From Myxococcus guangdongensis (GTDB lineage: Bacteria; Myxococcota; Myxococcia; Myxococcales; Myxococcaceae): a stretch of 64,000 bases of DNA. Position 1 is the first letter of the stretch. The number at the start of each line of letters is the position of its first letter. A model generated the notes under the pieces. It was not told the origin of the DNA, searched no databases, and worked only from the letters and a program-made list of their open reading frames with translations. Positions 34,011 through 42,133 of the stretch are shown in pieces. The position numbers were made by a program, and so were the translations under genes. Location: positions 496,001 to 560,000 of the forward strand of contig NZ_JAJVKW010000004.1 in NCBI RefSeq assembly GCF_024198255.1. Reading direction: 5' to 3'.

Positions 34011-35042
34011 ATGGCCTTGGAGCTGGCGGTGATCCTCGGTTGTGCGGCTGTTGTGTCCTTCATCCTGGGGATTGTCTTCGCGCTCCCCAGGAACCACTCC
34101 CAACAGACGCGTCGGCTCGGGGGCCGCCTGCTGATAGGGGGCGGCGTGCTGTCGACCGGCGCCGTGGTGGGGGCGGCCTGGGCGTTCTTCGAGTTCCTGT
34201 CGTCGCTCAGCTACTCGAAGGGGCGGGTGCTGCGCCTGCAAGGGCGTGCACGCGTGGCGCGCAGGGCGTTGGGGACGGGCTGGGCGGATGAGGCCGTGCC
34301 GGAGGTCTCCGGGCTCACCGCGTGGCAGCGGACGGTGCTCGGGGAGTTGTGGATGTATTCGGCGCGCATGGAGCACGCGTCGGTGCCGGCCTTCGCGAAG
34401 CTGTCGCTCCGGCTCTCCGCGCTGGGCGCTCCGTCGGCGTTGCTGGAGGACTGTCACCTGGCGGCGCTGGATGAGGTCCGCCATGCCCGGAGGTGCTTCG
34501 CGCTCGCCCGGGCCTACTCGGGCATGGCCTGGACGGCGGGGCCCATCCCGGAGCTGGGGCAGGACGGCGGACGGCCCCAGGCGACGGCCTCGGAGGACGA
34601 CTGGGCCCGGCTGGCGCGCGGCTCCCTGCTGGATGGGTGCCTCGCGGAGGGCCTGGCCTCCCTGGTGGCGGCGGAGGGCGCGCGGCGGGCCTCGGACCCG
34701 GTGGTGCGCGAGACGCTGTCCGTCATCGCCGAGGACGAGGGCCGGCACGCCGAGCTGGGCTGGGACGTGCTCGACTTCGCGCTGGAGCGGGGCGGCGGGA
34801 GCGCGAAGGCCGGCCTGCGGCGGGCCCTGGCGGAGCTGGACTCACGCAGCACGCCCGCGCTCCCGCCCATCCCGGGGATGGACGAGGCCTTCCTGGCGCG
34901 CAATGGCCTGCTGCCCCAGGCGGAGCTGGGGCACTGGATGGGCGTGTGCATCCAACAGACACGGGCCCGGGCGCTTGCGCTCCTCACGCCGGGCAGCGCC
35001 CCTCGGGCGGATGACGAGGGACTTCGAACCGCCACCCTGTGA
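34011..35042 (+). CDS. Membrane-anchored ferritin-like diiron protein
   Basis: In this 343-residue protein the N-terminal 60 residues hold two hydrophobic stretches (LELAVILGCAAVVSFILGIVFAL and GGGVLSTGAVVGAAWAFFEFL). The rest is helical with a ferritin-like four-helix bundle pattern of metal ligands: MEHASVPAF, then DEVRHARR, AEGLASL and AEDEGRHAELGWDVL, giving two E..ExxH half sites. Related myxobacterial and actinobacterial proteins occur with iron or redox proteins. The reaction is unknown; iron handling or an oxygen-dependent oxidation is possible. ATG 34005 is in frame, but AAGGGG is better spaced for ATG 34011. The gene converges with the minus-strand gene ending at 35058, only 15 bp away. 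Confidence 0.75.
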   Translation: MALELAVILGCAAVVSFILGIVFALPRNHSQQTRRLGGRLLIGGGVLSTGAVVGAAWAFFEFLSSLSYSKGRVLRLQGRARVARRALGTGWADEAVPEVSGLTAWQRTVLGELWMYSARMEHASVPAFAKLSLRLSALGAPSALLEDCHLAALDEVRHARRCFALARAYSGMAWTAGPIPELGQDGGRPQATASEDDWARLARGSLLDGCLAEGLASLVAAEGARRASDPVVRETLSVIAEDEGRHAELGWDVLDFALERGGGSAKAGLRRALAELDSRSTPALPPIPGMDEAFLARNGLLPQAELGHWMGVCIQQTRARALALLTPGSAPRADDEGLRTATL

Positions 35043-35057
35043 GGACCGCGGAGCCGC

Positions 35058-35933
35058 TCAAATCGCCTGCCAGGGAACGACGGTCTTCAGGTAGCCCTGA
35101 CGGTTCGAGCGCAGACCGGAGCGGTGGTAGTCGGTGACGCCGGTGACGTGGAAGAAGAAGTCCCAGGTGTTCACGGCGGTCCGGATGCCGAAGACCAGAC
35201 ACATCGTCTCATGGAGCGCGACGTTCGTCCGGCCCTGTCCCTGCTTGTAGTTGCGGTAGGCCAGCGTCACCGGGGATTCGACCTTCGCGCCTACCAACGG
35301 GTCCCAGACCCTGGCCAGGTAGTCATCCTTGCGCATCTGGTGGAGGATGACCTCGTTGGGCCCCTGCGCCGCCGCCATCAACCCGTCCATGTAGGCCTCG
35401 GCCAGGTCCGGCCGATTGTGGTCGGTCGACATGCCAATCTTGTTGGCGTTCGCGTGATGAACCCGGACCTGGTTCGTGACGGTGTCCTGCGTCACATAGA
35501 AATGACAGCCGTTGAAGGGCCCGGACATCATCCAGGGTGGGCCGACGTTGGAGAGGTCCATGGAGACGATGCAGGAGTCCTCCCAGCTCAGATACTGGCA
35601 GGCCAGCGCCGCTCCTGGATTGACTTGATAGGCGTGGAGCTCGTTGGCCGGCGCGTTGCCGAAGTAGGCCTGTTTCCCCGCGGTGATGTCCAGGTAGATG
35701 TCGACGTTGTTCTGTTCGATGACGGCGTTGTTGGGCGCTCCGACGACGCCCCCGACGACCATCGCCGCGACGTCGGTCGCGAGGAGGTGCACGAACGGGG
35801 CGTTCCCGGCCAGGGGCTTGATGCGATTGTACCAGCCGGGCGCGGGCCGGTCGGTGTGGTGGAGGAACAGCGGCTTCTTCTGGAGGAGGTTCAGCCGCGT
35901 GACGTTGTTGTTGAACTGGCCGATGAGGGTCAT
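35058..35933 (-). CDS. Unrecognised protein with a candidate Cys-His deamidase dyad
   Basis: I do not recognise this 291-residue protein as a named family. It has no signal peptide or membrane helix. Its centre, SGPFNGC at residues 137-143, followed by a strand and RVHH with His159/His160, resembles the active site of the CNF1/BLF1/CheD deamidase superfamily. In that group an LSGC-type Cys on one strand pairs with a His 12-17 residues later. The surrounding residues are mostly beta strand (VDIYLDITAGKQAYF, CIVSMDLSNVGPPWMM, NEVILHQM). It is second in a two-gene unit with the PLD-like gene (24-bp gap, AGGAG site). An effector-like role is inference; another fold is possible. Confidence 0.6.
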   Translation of the reverse strand: MTLIGQFNNNVTRLNLLQKKPLFLHHTDRPAPGWYNRIKPLAGNAPFVHLLATDVAAMVVGGVVGAPNNAVIEQNNVDIYLDITAGKQAYFGNAPANELHAYQVNPGAALACQYLSWEDSCIVSMDLSNVGPPWMMSGPFNGCHFYVTQDTVTNQVRVHHANANKIGMSTDHNRPDLAEAYMDGLMAAAQGPNEVILHQMRKDDYLARVWDPLVGAKVESPVTLAYRNYKQGQGRTNVALHETMCLVFGIRTAVNTWDFFFHVTGVTDYHRSGLRSNRQGYLKTVVPWQAI

Positions 35934-35951
35934 GTCTTGCTCCTGGCGTGA

Positions 35952-35967
35952 CTGGCTTCAGAGCCAG
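35952..35967 (-). other. Intercistronic hairpin over the PLD stop codon
   Basis: CTGGCT-ctga-AGCCAG on the minus strand is a perfect 6-bp stem whose loop overlaps the stop codon of the PLD-like gene. It sits before the ribosome-binding site of the next gene and could tune coupling. Confidence 0.3.
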
Positions 35968-37622
35968 GTGAACTTCAACTTCTTCGAACTGCCCACGTTC
36001 TCGAACATGGCCCAGAGGTCCTTGGGCTCTCTGCGCGCGAGCCCCACGCAGTGCGCCTGGTGGCGCTCCTCGGCCGAGTCGTTCCAGCACGCGCGCGGGA
36101 CTTCGTACATCCCATGGATGCCGTAGTGGTTGACGAGCCTCGCCTTGACGTGGTTCGCGAAGTTCGCGTCGTCGATGTGCACGTCCAGCTCGCCGTCGTA
36201 GTCCATGGCCCGGCAGTCGAAGTTCGCGCTCCCCAGCACCACGTGCTGACTGTCGACGATCATCAGCTTGGTGTGCAGGTAGATGGTCTGCGGGACCTGG
36301 TTCTCACCCCCGTAGCGGTAGGGGAAGTAGACCTGGATCTTGGGCGCCACGTCCGCGTGCCTGGGCTGGACCTTGCTCTTCTGACCCGTCCCCTTGTGGA
36401 TGAACCTCAGGACGGCGTCGAGCCGCACCTCCGTCCTCACGTGGGTCTTCTTGTGCGTCAGGCGCAGGCGGTAGTCCTGCTGGGGCCAGTCATGCAGGTT
36501 GATGGAGGGCTCGTACACCTCCCAGACGTAGTCGTCCTTCGAGTACGTCTTCGTCCCCTGGGTGCGCGGGTCGACGTTCGTCGTGATCTCCCCGTCGATG
36601 ACCTCCACGGCCAGGCAGTTCTCGTCCAGGTAGCCGCTCTCGATGGCCATCATCGCGTAGGTGATGCGCGTCAGGTACGTGACGCCCTTGTCCGCGTCGT
36701 GGAGGGGATCCGGGATGACCAGCACCACCTTGAGCTGCTTGGCCCCCAACTGCTTGATGCGCGTGCGCACCGCCTTCACCAGCTCTGGATTGAAGAACTG
36801 GAAGTTCTCGATGTAGATGTATTTGTTCGCGTGGGAGATGAGGTCTACCAGCTTGTCTCGGATGTGCGTCTGATTCGAGAACGACTCGCTGTTGGTGGTC
36901 AGCGCGGTGATGGTGATGTTTCCGCCCTGGATGACCTGGTCGTTGGCGACGGCCTGGAGGGTGGAGCGGGCGGCGGCGGGGTGCGGCTTGCCGAACAGGC
37001 TGAGGGTGGGGAGCTGCTTCCTCCAGCGGCGCAGCCACTCCGCCTCGATGTCGAGGGTGACGGGGCCCTGGAGCAGCACGCCGGTGTCGTGGCAGGAGTG
37101 CCCGTAGGGACGCGAGTGCGCGATGTTGTCCCAGTACTCGTGTTCGATGTTGAAGCCGCCCACGAGCACCTTCAGCGTGCCGGCGATGGAGAAGATGGCG
37201 ATCTTCTGGTGGAGCGAGTAGCCCACGCCGGCGCCGCTGTGCTTCTCCAGGTACACCTGGATGCGCTGGTTGTGGTTGTGGAGCAGCGTCTGGGTGGCCT
37301 TGTTCTTGGCCAGCGTCTGCAGGGAGAAGTGGTCCGACATCTTCGCGAGCTCGAGCCCCTTGACGGTGAGGTCGTCGGGTTGCCAGAGGACGATGTCGAC
37401 GTGGTGGCCCTGGTCCGCGACCTCCTTCAGGATCTGTCCGAAGTTGCGTCCCGTGTCGCGGTCGAGCAGGGTGTCGTGCTGCAGGCACCACCAGCCCAGG
37501 CGGACGTAGGTCTTCGGGTCGGGCTGCGCGTCCCGCACCTCGTAGAGGCAGTCGCGGAACTTGTCGAAGTACTCTTCGCCGTCCATCAGGAACACGGCCG
37601 TGTTGTTCTGGGTCGGGGGCAT
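35958..37622 (-). CDS. Phospholipase D-like (HKD) superfamily protein
   Basis: The 554-residue cytosolic-type protein has two PLD half-domains. The second site is canonical: His450-x-Lys452-x4-Asp457 (HTKLMIVD) followed by LGSANFD. The first, His138-x-Lys140-x4-Ser145 (HQKIAIFS) with GGFNIEHEYWD, lacks the usual Asp. PLD-type enzymes use the two histidines to cleave or transfer phosphodiesters; substrates may be phospholipids or nucleic acid. There is no signal peptide, so export would need a dedicated system. ATG 37622 is preceded by GAGGAAGG. It is first of a two-gene unit with the candidate deamidase; together they read like an effector or anti-phage/toxin cassette, which is not proven. 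Confidence 0.85.
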   Translation of the reverse strand: MPPTQNNTAVFLMDGEEYFDKFRDCLYEVRDAQPDPKTYVRLGWWCLQHDTLLDRDTGRNFGQILKEVADQGHHVDIVLWQPDDLTVKGLELAKMSDHFSLQTLAKNKATQTLLHNHNQRIQVYLEKHSGAGVGYSLHQKIAIFSIAGTLKVLVGGFNIEHEYWDNIAHSRPYGHSCHDTGVLLQGPVTLDIEAEWLRRWRKQLPTLSLFGKPHPAAARSTLQAVANDQVIQGGNITITALTTNSESFSNQTHIRDKLVDLISHANKYIYIENFQFFNPELVKAVRTRIKQLGAKQLKVVLVIPDPLHDADKGVTYLTRITYAMMAIESGYLDENCLAVEVIDGEITTNVDPRTQGTKTYSKDDYVWEVYEPSINLHDWPQQDYRLRLTHKKTHVRTEVRLDAVLRFIHKGTGQKSKVQPRHADVAPKIQVYFPYRYGGENQVPQTIYLHTKLMIVDSQHVVLGSANFDCRAMDYDGELDVHIDDANFANHVKARLVNHYGIHGMYEVPRACWNDSAEERHQAHCVGLARREPKDLWAMFENVGSSKKLKFTWL

Positions 37623-37896
37623 GGACCTTCCTCGAGGGGGACCTCGAGACCGAGCCCTGACGAGGACATGACCGCGGAGAACGGCGGTGTGGCAGGACGG
37701 CTCCTCCGGGGTGGGGGCTGTCCCGGAGACCTCTCGCGGATGGGCTTCGTCAGGGGTGGGTCACGAGGCGGGCTCTCCCTGAGCAAGGCACGTACCAGTG
37801 GAAGCCCCCGGACTCTGGAGCCAGGAGGACCCAGGCGGGGGCTGGGTGCTTGTCACCGGGACGCAGGTGCGTTGCGTGGGGACGCGGGGCGCATGC

Positions 37897-38913
37897 TCAG
37901 GGCGTGGCGGCGGTCGTCGCGCAGGGCCACCAGGCTGGCGGCGTGGCGCGGTCGTCCCAGGTTCCGTCCCAGTAGTCACGCAGCGTGTAGACCTCTGTGT
38001 TCGCCGAGACGCAGTAGCGCTCCGGGTGTTTGTTCACGTAGAGGGCCGGCTCCTGGAGGCCGGGGCTGAAGGATCTGCAATAGGCCTCACTGCTCGACGG
38101 CGGACGGGGCGCGGTGGCGGCGCGCACCTGTGTGCGCAGGGCGCTCGTGTTGTGCTCGCAGACGTACCCGCGGAAGCGCCCATCCAGCTCGATGAAGAGG
38201 TCCATCTTCACGCGTCCGCTGTTGACGTCGCAGCCGTCGAAGTAGGTATGGCCCGGCGGCAGCGCCGGGTCCTCCTTGTAGCGATACGTGACCAGGGAGT
38301 AACCCTGCGGCGGCTCGGGGCAGTGCGGGAACATGGCGTTGTAGAACGGGTGGAGCGCACCCTCGCGATACACCACGTGATGGAAGACGAAGGCTTCGTG
38401 GGTGTAGCCCTCCTGGTGCCCGATGACCTCGTCCGGGCTGCTCGTCGCGGTCAGGCTCACGCGGTCCAGCTTGCCGTTGCCGTTACCGTCGACGTAGGCG
38501 AGCACGTAGGCCATGCCGAACTTCATGCCTTCGTCCCCGTTGAGGACGCCGGGTTCGGGCAGCTTGCGCACGGGCATGTCGAAGGTGTTGGGGAAGCGGC
38601 CGCGCACCTTCACGTCCACGCCCTGCCGCGAGTAGTCCGATGATGGGCTGAGGCGGAGGCACTTGTTGTAGTCCTTCAGGCTGGTGATGGTCTTCATGCA
38701 CTCCGCCGTGGCCTCGGGCCAGTGCTCCCAGTGGAGCGCGACGCGCAGCTTCTCGCGGCGCGCGCCGTCGAGCGACTCGGCCGAGACCAGCGAGCCCTCG
38801 ACGGTGAACAGGGCGTCGTCCTCGCCCTCTTCGCCGAGGATGCCGCCGCACCCCATCGATGCCCCGGCCAGCAATCCCATGCACAGCACTCGGTGTCGCC
38901 ATCGTCTCGTCAT
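37897..38913 (-). CDS. Lipoprotein, unknown function
   Basis: The 338-residue precursor has a twin-Arg-looking n-region (TRRWRHR) and a hydrophobic stretch ending in a lipobox (ASMGC). The mature domain starts with beta strands (LFTVEGSLVSAE, KLRVALHWEHWPEA), contains DGNGNGKLD, a probable calcium loop, and has many cysteines (at least eight) spread through the C-terminal half. The product is probably exported and disulfide-bonded. No family is recognised. ATG 38913 has GGGAG at 7 bp. It lies 76 bp downstream of the anti-sigma gene on the same strand, so it may belong to that sigma factor's unit. Confidence 0.7.
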   Translation of the reverse strand: MTRRWRHRVLCMGLLAGASMGCGGILGEEGEDDALFTVEGSLVSAESLDGARREKLRVALHWEHWPEATAECMKTITSLKDYNKCLRLSPSSDYSRQGVDVKVRGRFPNTFDMPVRKLPEPGVLNGDEGMKFGMAYVLAYVDGNGNGKLDRVSLTATSSPDEVIGHQEGYTHEAFVFHHVVYREGALHPFYNAMFPHCPEPPQGYSLVTYRYKEDPALPPGHTYFDGCDVNSGRVKMDLFIELDGRFRGYVCEHNTSALRTQVRAATAPRPPSSSEAYCRSFSPGLQEPALYVNKHPERYCVSANTEVYTLRDYWDGTWDDRATPPAWWPCATTAATP

Positions 38914-38989
38914 GCTTCGCTCCCGTGGTGGTTTCATCCCGGAAGACGCGGCACGACGGTGACGTGGGACATGTCGAAGCCGCGTGGGG

Positions 38990-39766
38990 TCAGCGCTGCT
39001 CCCGGGGCAGCTCGCGCACCGCGTGGCGCAGGGCTGGGAGTGGCTCGAGGGTGGGAGGGAAGCCCGCGGTCCGGGCACCTTGTTCCAGCCACCGCCGCAC
39101 GGCTGTCGGCGAGGGGGCCTCGCGGGTGGACGAGGTCAGCACGAAGACGAGCGCCTCGCGCTCCGAGCCCGTGTCCAGCTCCAGGCTTCCAGGGAGCAAT
39201 ATGCGTCCCGGCTCCAACCGGAGCTCGCCGCCCGTCTCCGGGAAGCCATGCAACGGAGTGACCCGGCCCGCGCCGTCGACGGCCAGTACGTACAGCGCGC
39301 CGCCCACCGGGTCCTCGACCTCCAGGCGCACGCGGTCTCCGGCACGCAGCGCTCCATCCTGGGCCTGTTCGAAGACCACGTCGCCGCGTTTGACGTGCAG
39401 GCGTGTCGTCAGCCCTCCGCGCACGCGGATCCGCTCCTCGACGTCCGGCGCGGGGCGCAGGAGCGGCAGGCCCAGGGCGAGCAGGGCACAGAGCGCGAGG
39501 ACGGGCTGGACCCAGCGCTCGACTCCGGCCCAGGCGGGGGTTGGCCTGGTCTCTTGCAGACGCGCCTCGATGTTCGAGAAGGGACGCCGTCGCACGAAGG
39601 CGCTCTGCGCGGCGCGACGCTCCTCCAGGTAGGCCGCGAGCAGGGGCATCTCGTGTGCGGCTTGCTCCACGGACCCGGCCTCCTCGGGGGTCACTTCACC
39701 GCAGAGATAGCGTTCGATCAGCAGGTCGGGCACGCCCGGGAAGCGAGGCAGCGATGAGGGACTCAT
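38990..39766 (-). CDS. Anti-sigma-factor-like membrane protein with DUF4384-like domain
   Basis: In this 258-residue protein the first 90 residues are helical with an acidic/Arg-rich pattern (PDLLIERYLCGEVTPEEAGSVE), as in anti-sigma or zinc-finger-like N-termini but without the HxxxCxxC metal motif. One membrane helix lies near residues 90-105 (PVLALCALLALGLPLL). The periplasmic part resembles DUF4384 (GDRVRLEVEDPVGGALYVLAVDGAGRVTPLHGF, ILLPGSLELDT). Its ATG overlaps the sigma-factor stop by ATGA, so the pair is translationally coupled. It probably holds the sigma factor at the membrane and senses an envelope signal. Confidence 0.8.
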   Translation of the reverse strand: MSPSSLPRFPGVPDLLIERYLCGEVTPEEAGSVEQAAHEMPLLAAYLEERRAAQSAFVRRRPFSNIEARLQETRPTPAWAGVERWVQPVLALCALLALGLPLLRPAPDVEERIRVRGGLTTRLHVKRGDVVFEQAQDGALRAGDRVRLEVEDPVGGALYVLAVDGAGRVTPLHGFPETGGELRLEPGRILLPGSLELDTGSEREALVFVLTSSTREAPSPTAVRRWLEQGARTAGFPPTLEPLPALRHAVRELPREQR

Positions 39767-40317
39767 GCGGAGGCGGGTCCTTTCCACGAGACGGCGCTCG
39801 GAGAGACCTCGAGGAGGCGCCGGGCCGTCTCGAAGAAGGTCTGGAGCTTGCGTTGGACGGTCTTACGGGACACGTCGAGCAGGGTGGCGATCTGCTCCTG
39901 CTCGAGCTCATCGAGGAACCGGTGCGCGACGATGCGCTGGACGTCCTCGGGACAGTGGGCGAGCACATGTCTCAAGAGGTCCGCGTCGGTGACGAATCGC
40001 TCCATCGAGGTGTCCAACTCGTCATCCACGGGGGCGCGCAGCGTGATGGCCGAGGTGCGCTCGGTGCGACGGCGGCGCAGCAGCGAGAAGCACTGGCGGT
40101 CCGCCACCGTGAGCAGCCAGGAGAGCGGAGAGGTGGCCGCGCGCACCTGTTTCAGATGGACGTGGACCCGCAGGAACACCTCCTGCGTCACGTCCCAGGC
40201 CTGCGCGTCGTCCCCGAGCAATCGCTGGCAACGCCGGTGCACGGCCTCGCCATAGCGGTGGTAGTAGCCTTCGGTCCGTTCGACGTCCTCGTCCTTCGGT
40301 TGCACGCACGACCTCAC
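39763..40317 (-). CDS. ECF-type RNA polymerase sigma factor
   Basis: This 184-residue protein contains sigma-70 region 2 (GEAVHRRCQRLLGDDAQAWDVTQEVFLRV, with the polymerase-binding helix) and region 4 (LAHCPEDVQRIVAHRFLDELEQEQIATLLDVSRKTVQRKLQTFFE, a helix-turn-helix). It has no region 1 or 3, as usual for ECF factors. It is followed by its putative anti-sigma factor (4-bp overlap). GTG 40317 is the longest start; GTG 40305, with TGAGGT at 6 bp, is equally likely. It is probably autoregulated and also drives the downstream lipoprotein gene. Confidence 0.92.
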   Translation of the reverse strand: MRSCVQPKDEDVERTEGYYHRYGEAVHRRCQRLLGDDAQAWDVTQEVFLRVHVHLKQVRAATSPLSWLLTVADRQCFSLLRRRRTERTSAITLRAPVDDELDTSMERFVTDADLLRHVLAHCPEDVQRIVAHRFLDELEQEQIATLLDVSRKTVQRKLQTFFETARRLLEVSPSAVSWKGPASA

Positions 40318-40517
40318 GTGGCCCCCGGCCAGTGTCGCCGAGCCGCGCGATGGATGGGGAGGAACTGCTGGATGCGCGCCACATGGTCTTCACGGCGTGG
40401 GGCATCTTCCCGGGACAGGCTTCACCCCCTTGACGCGCGGCGGTGTCGCTGTTCCCGCTGAAACCTCTCAACGCCGTGCTTGTCCGCGGGGTGGAGGTCT
40501 GCTGGGGTGTCTGTCTT

Positions 40518-41345
40518 ATGTCGACCCTTCAAGAGCGGATCGCCGCGTTCTATGACTTCCTCTGGCCATTCCTGGAGGAGGAGGGGACGCGGTATGGGTA
40601 TCTGGACGCGTCGCCCGGTGGGCGGCCGATGTCGGAGCTCCTCGATGCGATTCCCTCGCGGCGTGGCGTGGGCGCGGGCTCGCGCGTGGTCGACGTCGGT
40701 TGTGGCAAGGGACGTCAGGTGGTGGCGCTGGCGCGGCGGTTGGAGGGGCACGTCGTGGGGGTGGACCCGTTGGACCAGAACCTGTCGCTCGCGGCCGAGC
40801 GGGCCCGGCGGGAAGGGGTGGAGGGGCGGGTGAGCTTCGCGCGAGGTGGAATCGAGCGGCTTCCGCTGGAGTCGTCCTCGGTCGACTTCGTCTGGTGCCT
40901 GGACATGCTCAACCACGCAGAGGACCTCGAGCGCGCGATGAAGGAGTGCGCGCGGGTCCTGCGACCGGGTGGCTCGATGATGAATTGCAGCGCGCTGGCC
41001 ACGGAGCTGTTGGAGCCGCGCGAGGCGGAGCGCGTCACCTGGCGGTTGGGCCTCAATCCCGCGACGCTGTCACGGGAGCGGATGGACGCGGCCTGCGAGG
41101 CCGCCGGGCTGCGTGTCGTGGAGTTCGGCACGACGACGGACGAGGGCTCGCCGTACCTGGAGGAGCTCGACGAGGGGATGGCTCGCCACGCGCTCCGGTT
41201 GGCGAAGGTGAGGCGGGCCCGCAAGCAGATGGAGTCCCGGTTGGGGGCCGAGGCGCTCGAGGTGCTGTGTGCCTATGACGAGTGGAACATCTTCCTGCTG
41301 CTGGGGAAGGTGACCTATGGCGTGTGGGTGCTCGAACGCGGATGA
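40518..41345 (+). CDS. SAM-dependent methyltransferase (class I)
   Basis: The 275-residue protein has a Rossmann-type methyltransferase core: motif I VVDVGCGKGRQ, acidic motif II GVDPLD, then FARGGIERLPLESSSVDFVWCLDML and the post-core ARVLRPGGSMM. The C-terminal 100 residues form an extra helical lid with basic residues (LAKVRRARKQMESRL). The methyl acceptor is unknown; the UbiE/COQ5-like spacing suits a small molecule. The in-frame start GTG 40443 is less likely because ATG 40518 begins the conserved region. It is divergent from the ECF sigma gene over about 200 bp and ends 29 bp before the next gene. Confidence 0.88.
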   Translation: MSTLQERIAAFYDFLWPFLEEEGTRYGYLDASPGGRPMSELLDAIPSRRGVGAGSRVVDVGCGKGRQVVALARRLEGHVVGVDPLDQNLSLAAERARREGVEGRVSFARGGIERLPLESSSVDFVWCLDMLNHAEDLERAMKECARVLRPGGSMMNCSALATELLEPREAERVTWRLGLNPATLSRERMDAACEAAGLRVVEFGTTTDEGSPYLEELDEGMARHALRLAKVRRARKQMESRLGAEALEVLCAYDEWNIFLLLGKVTYGVWVLERG

Positions 41346-41374
41346 TGCCGCCGGCCTCCAAAGGAGAGACGCCC

Positions 41375-42052
41375 ATGTCGCGACTGCGGGTCAACGCGTT
41401 CTCGATTTCAATCGACGGTTACGGCGCCGGTCCCCACCAGGACCTGGCCAATCCGCTGGGCGTGGGAGGTCCCGCGCTGCACACCTGGATTTTCGGCACG
41501 AAGACGTTCCAGAAGCTCCATGGCGACTTCGCTGGCGACCTGATTGGAGATGCCGCGGGCCGAGGTGGCCCCGATGACGACTTCGCCGCGCGCGGCTTCG
41601 AGAACATCGGCGCGTGGATCCTCGGCCGCAACATGTTCGCCCCCAGCCGGGGCCCGTGGACGGATGACGGTTGGAAGGGCTGGTGGGGTGAGACGCCGCC
41701 GTACCATGTGCCTGTCTTCGTGCTCACCCACCACGCGCGCCCGCCCCTGGAGATGAAGGGCGGAACCACGTTCCACTTCGTGACGGAGGGCATCCACGCC
41801 GCCCTGGAGCGCGCGAAGGAGGCCGCCCAGGGCAAGGACGTGCGGCTGGGTGGCGGCGCCGCCACCATTCGCGAGTACCTCTCCGCGGGGCTCGTCGACG
41901 AGCTCCACCTGGCCATCTCGCCCGTGCTCCTTGGCCAGGGCGAGCACCTGCTCGGCGGCATCGACATGGTGGGCCTCGGCTACACGTGCACCGAGCACGT
42001 CGCCACCGCCCAGGCCACGCACGTGGTCCTGACGAAGTCGAAGGTCAGGTGA
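41375..42052 (+). CDS. Dihydrofolate reductase/RibD C-terminal-domain family protein
   Basis: The 225-residue protein carries the RibD-C fold signature. MSRLRVNAFSISIDGYGAGP starts the first strand. GAWILGRNMF, the VFVLTHHARPPLEMKGGTTFHFVTEGI region and LGGGAATIREYLSAGLVDELHLAISPVLLGQGEHL follow the family's NADPH-binding pattern. It is probably an NADPH-dependent reductase of an unknown cytosolic substrate. Similar genes are common beside other orphan enzymes. ATG 41375 has AAAGGAGAG 8 bp upstream. It may be co-transcribed with the preceding methyltransferase (29-bp gap). Confidence 0.9.
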   Translation: MSRLRVNAFSISIDGYGAGPHQDLANPLGVGGPALHTWIFGTKTFQKLHGDFAGDLIGDAAGRGGPDDDFAARGFENIGAWILGRNMFAPSRGPWTDDGWKGWWGETPPYHVPVFVLTHHARPPLEMKGGTTFHFVTEGIHAALERAKEAAQGKDVRLGGGAATIREYLSAGLVDELHLAISPVLLGQGEHLLGGIDMVGLGYTCTEHVATAQATHVVLTKSKVR

Positions 42053-42133
42053 CCCTGAATATTTCCAGGGGGCGCACGTCCTCAGCGCACTCACTGGCCA
42101 AGAGTCCCCCTGGCCACATCCCCCGGAGCTGAC

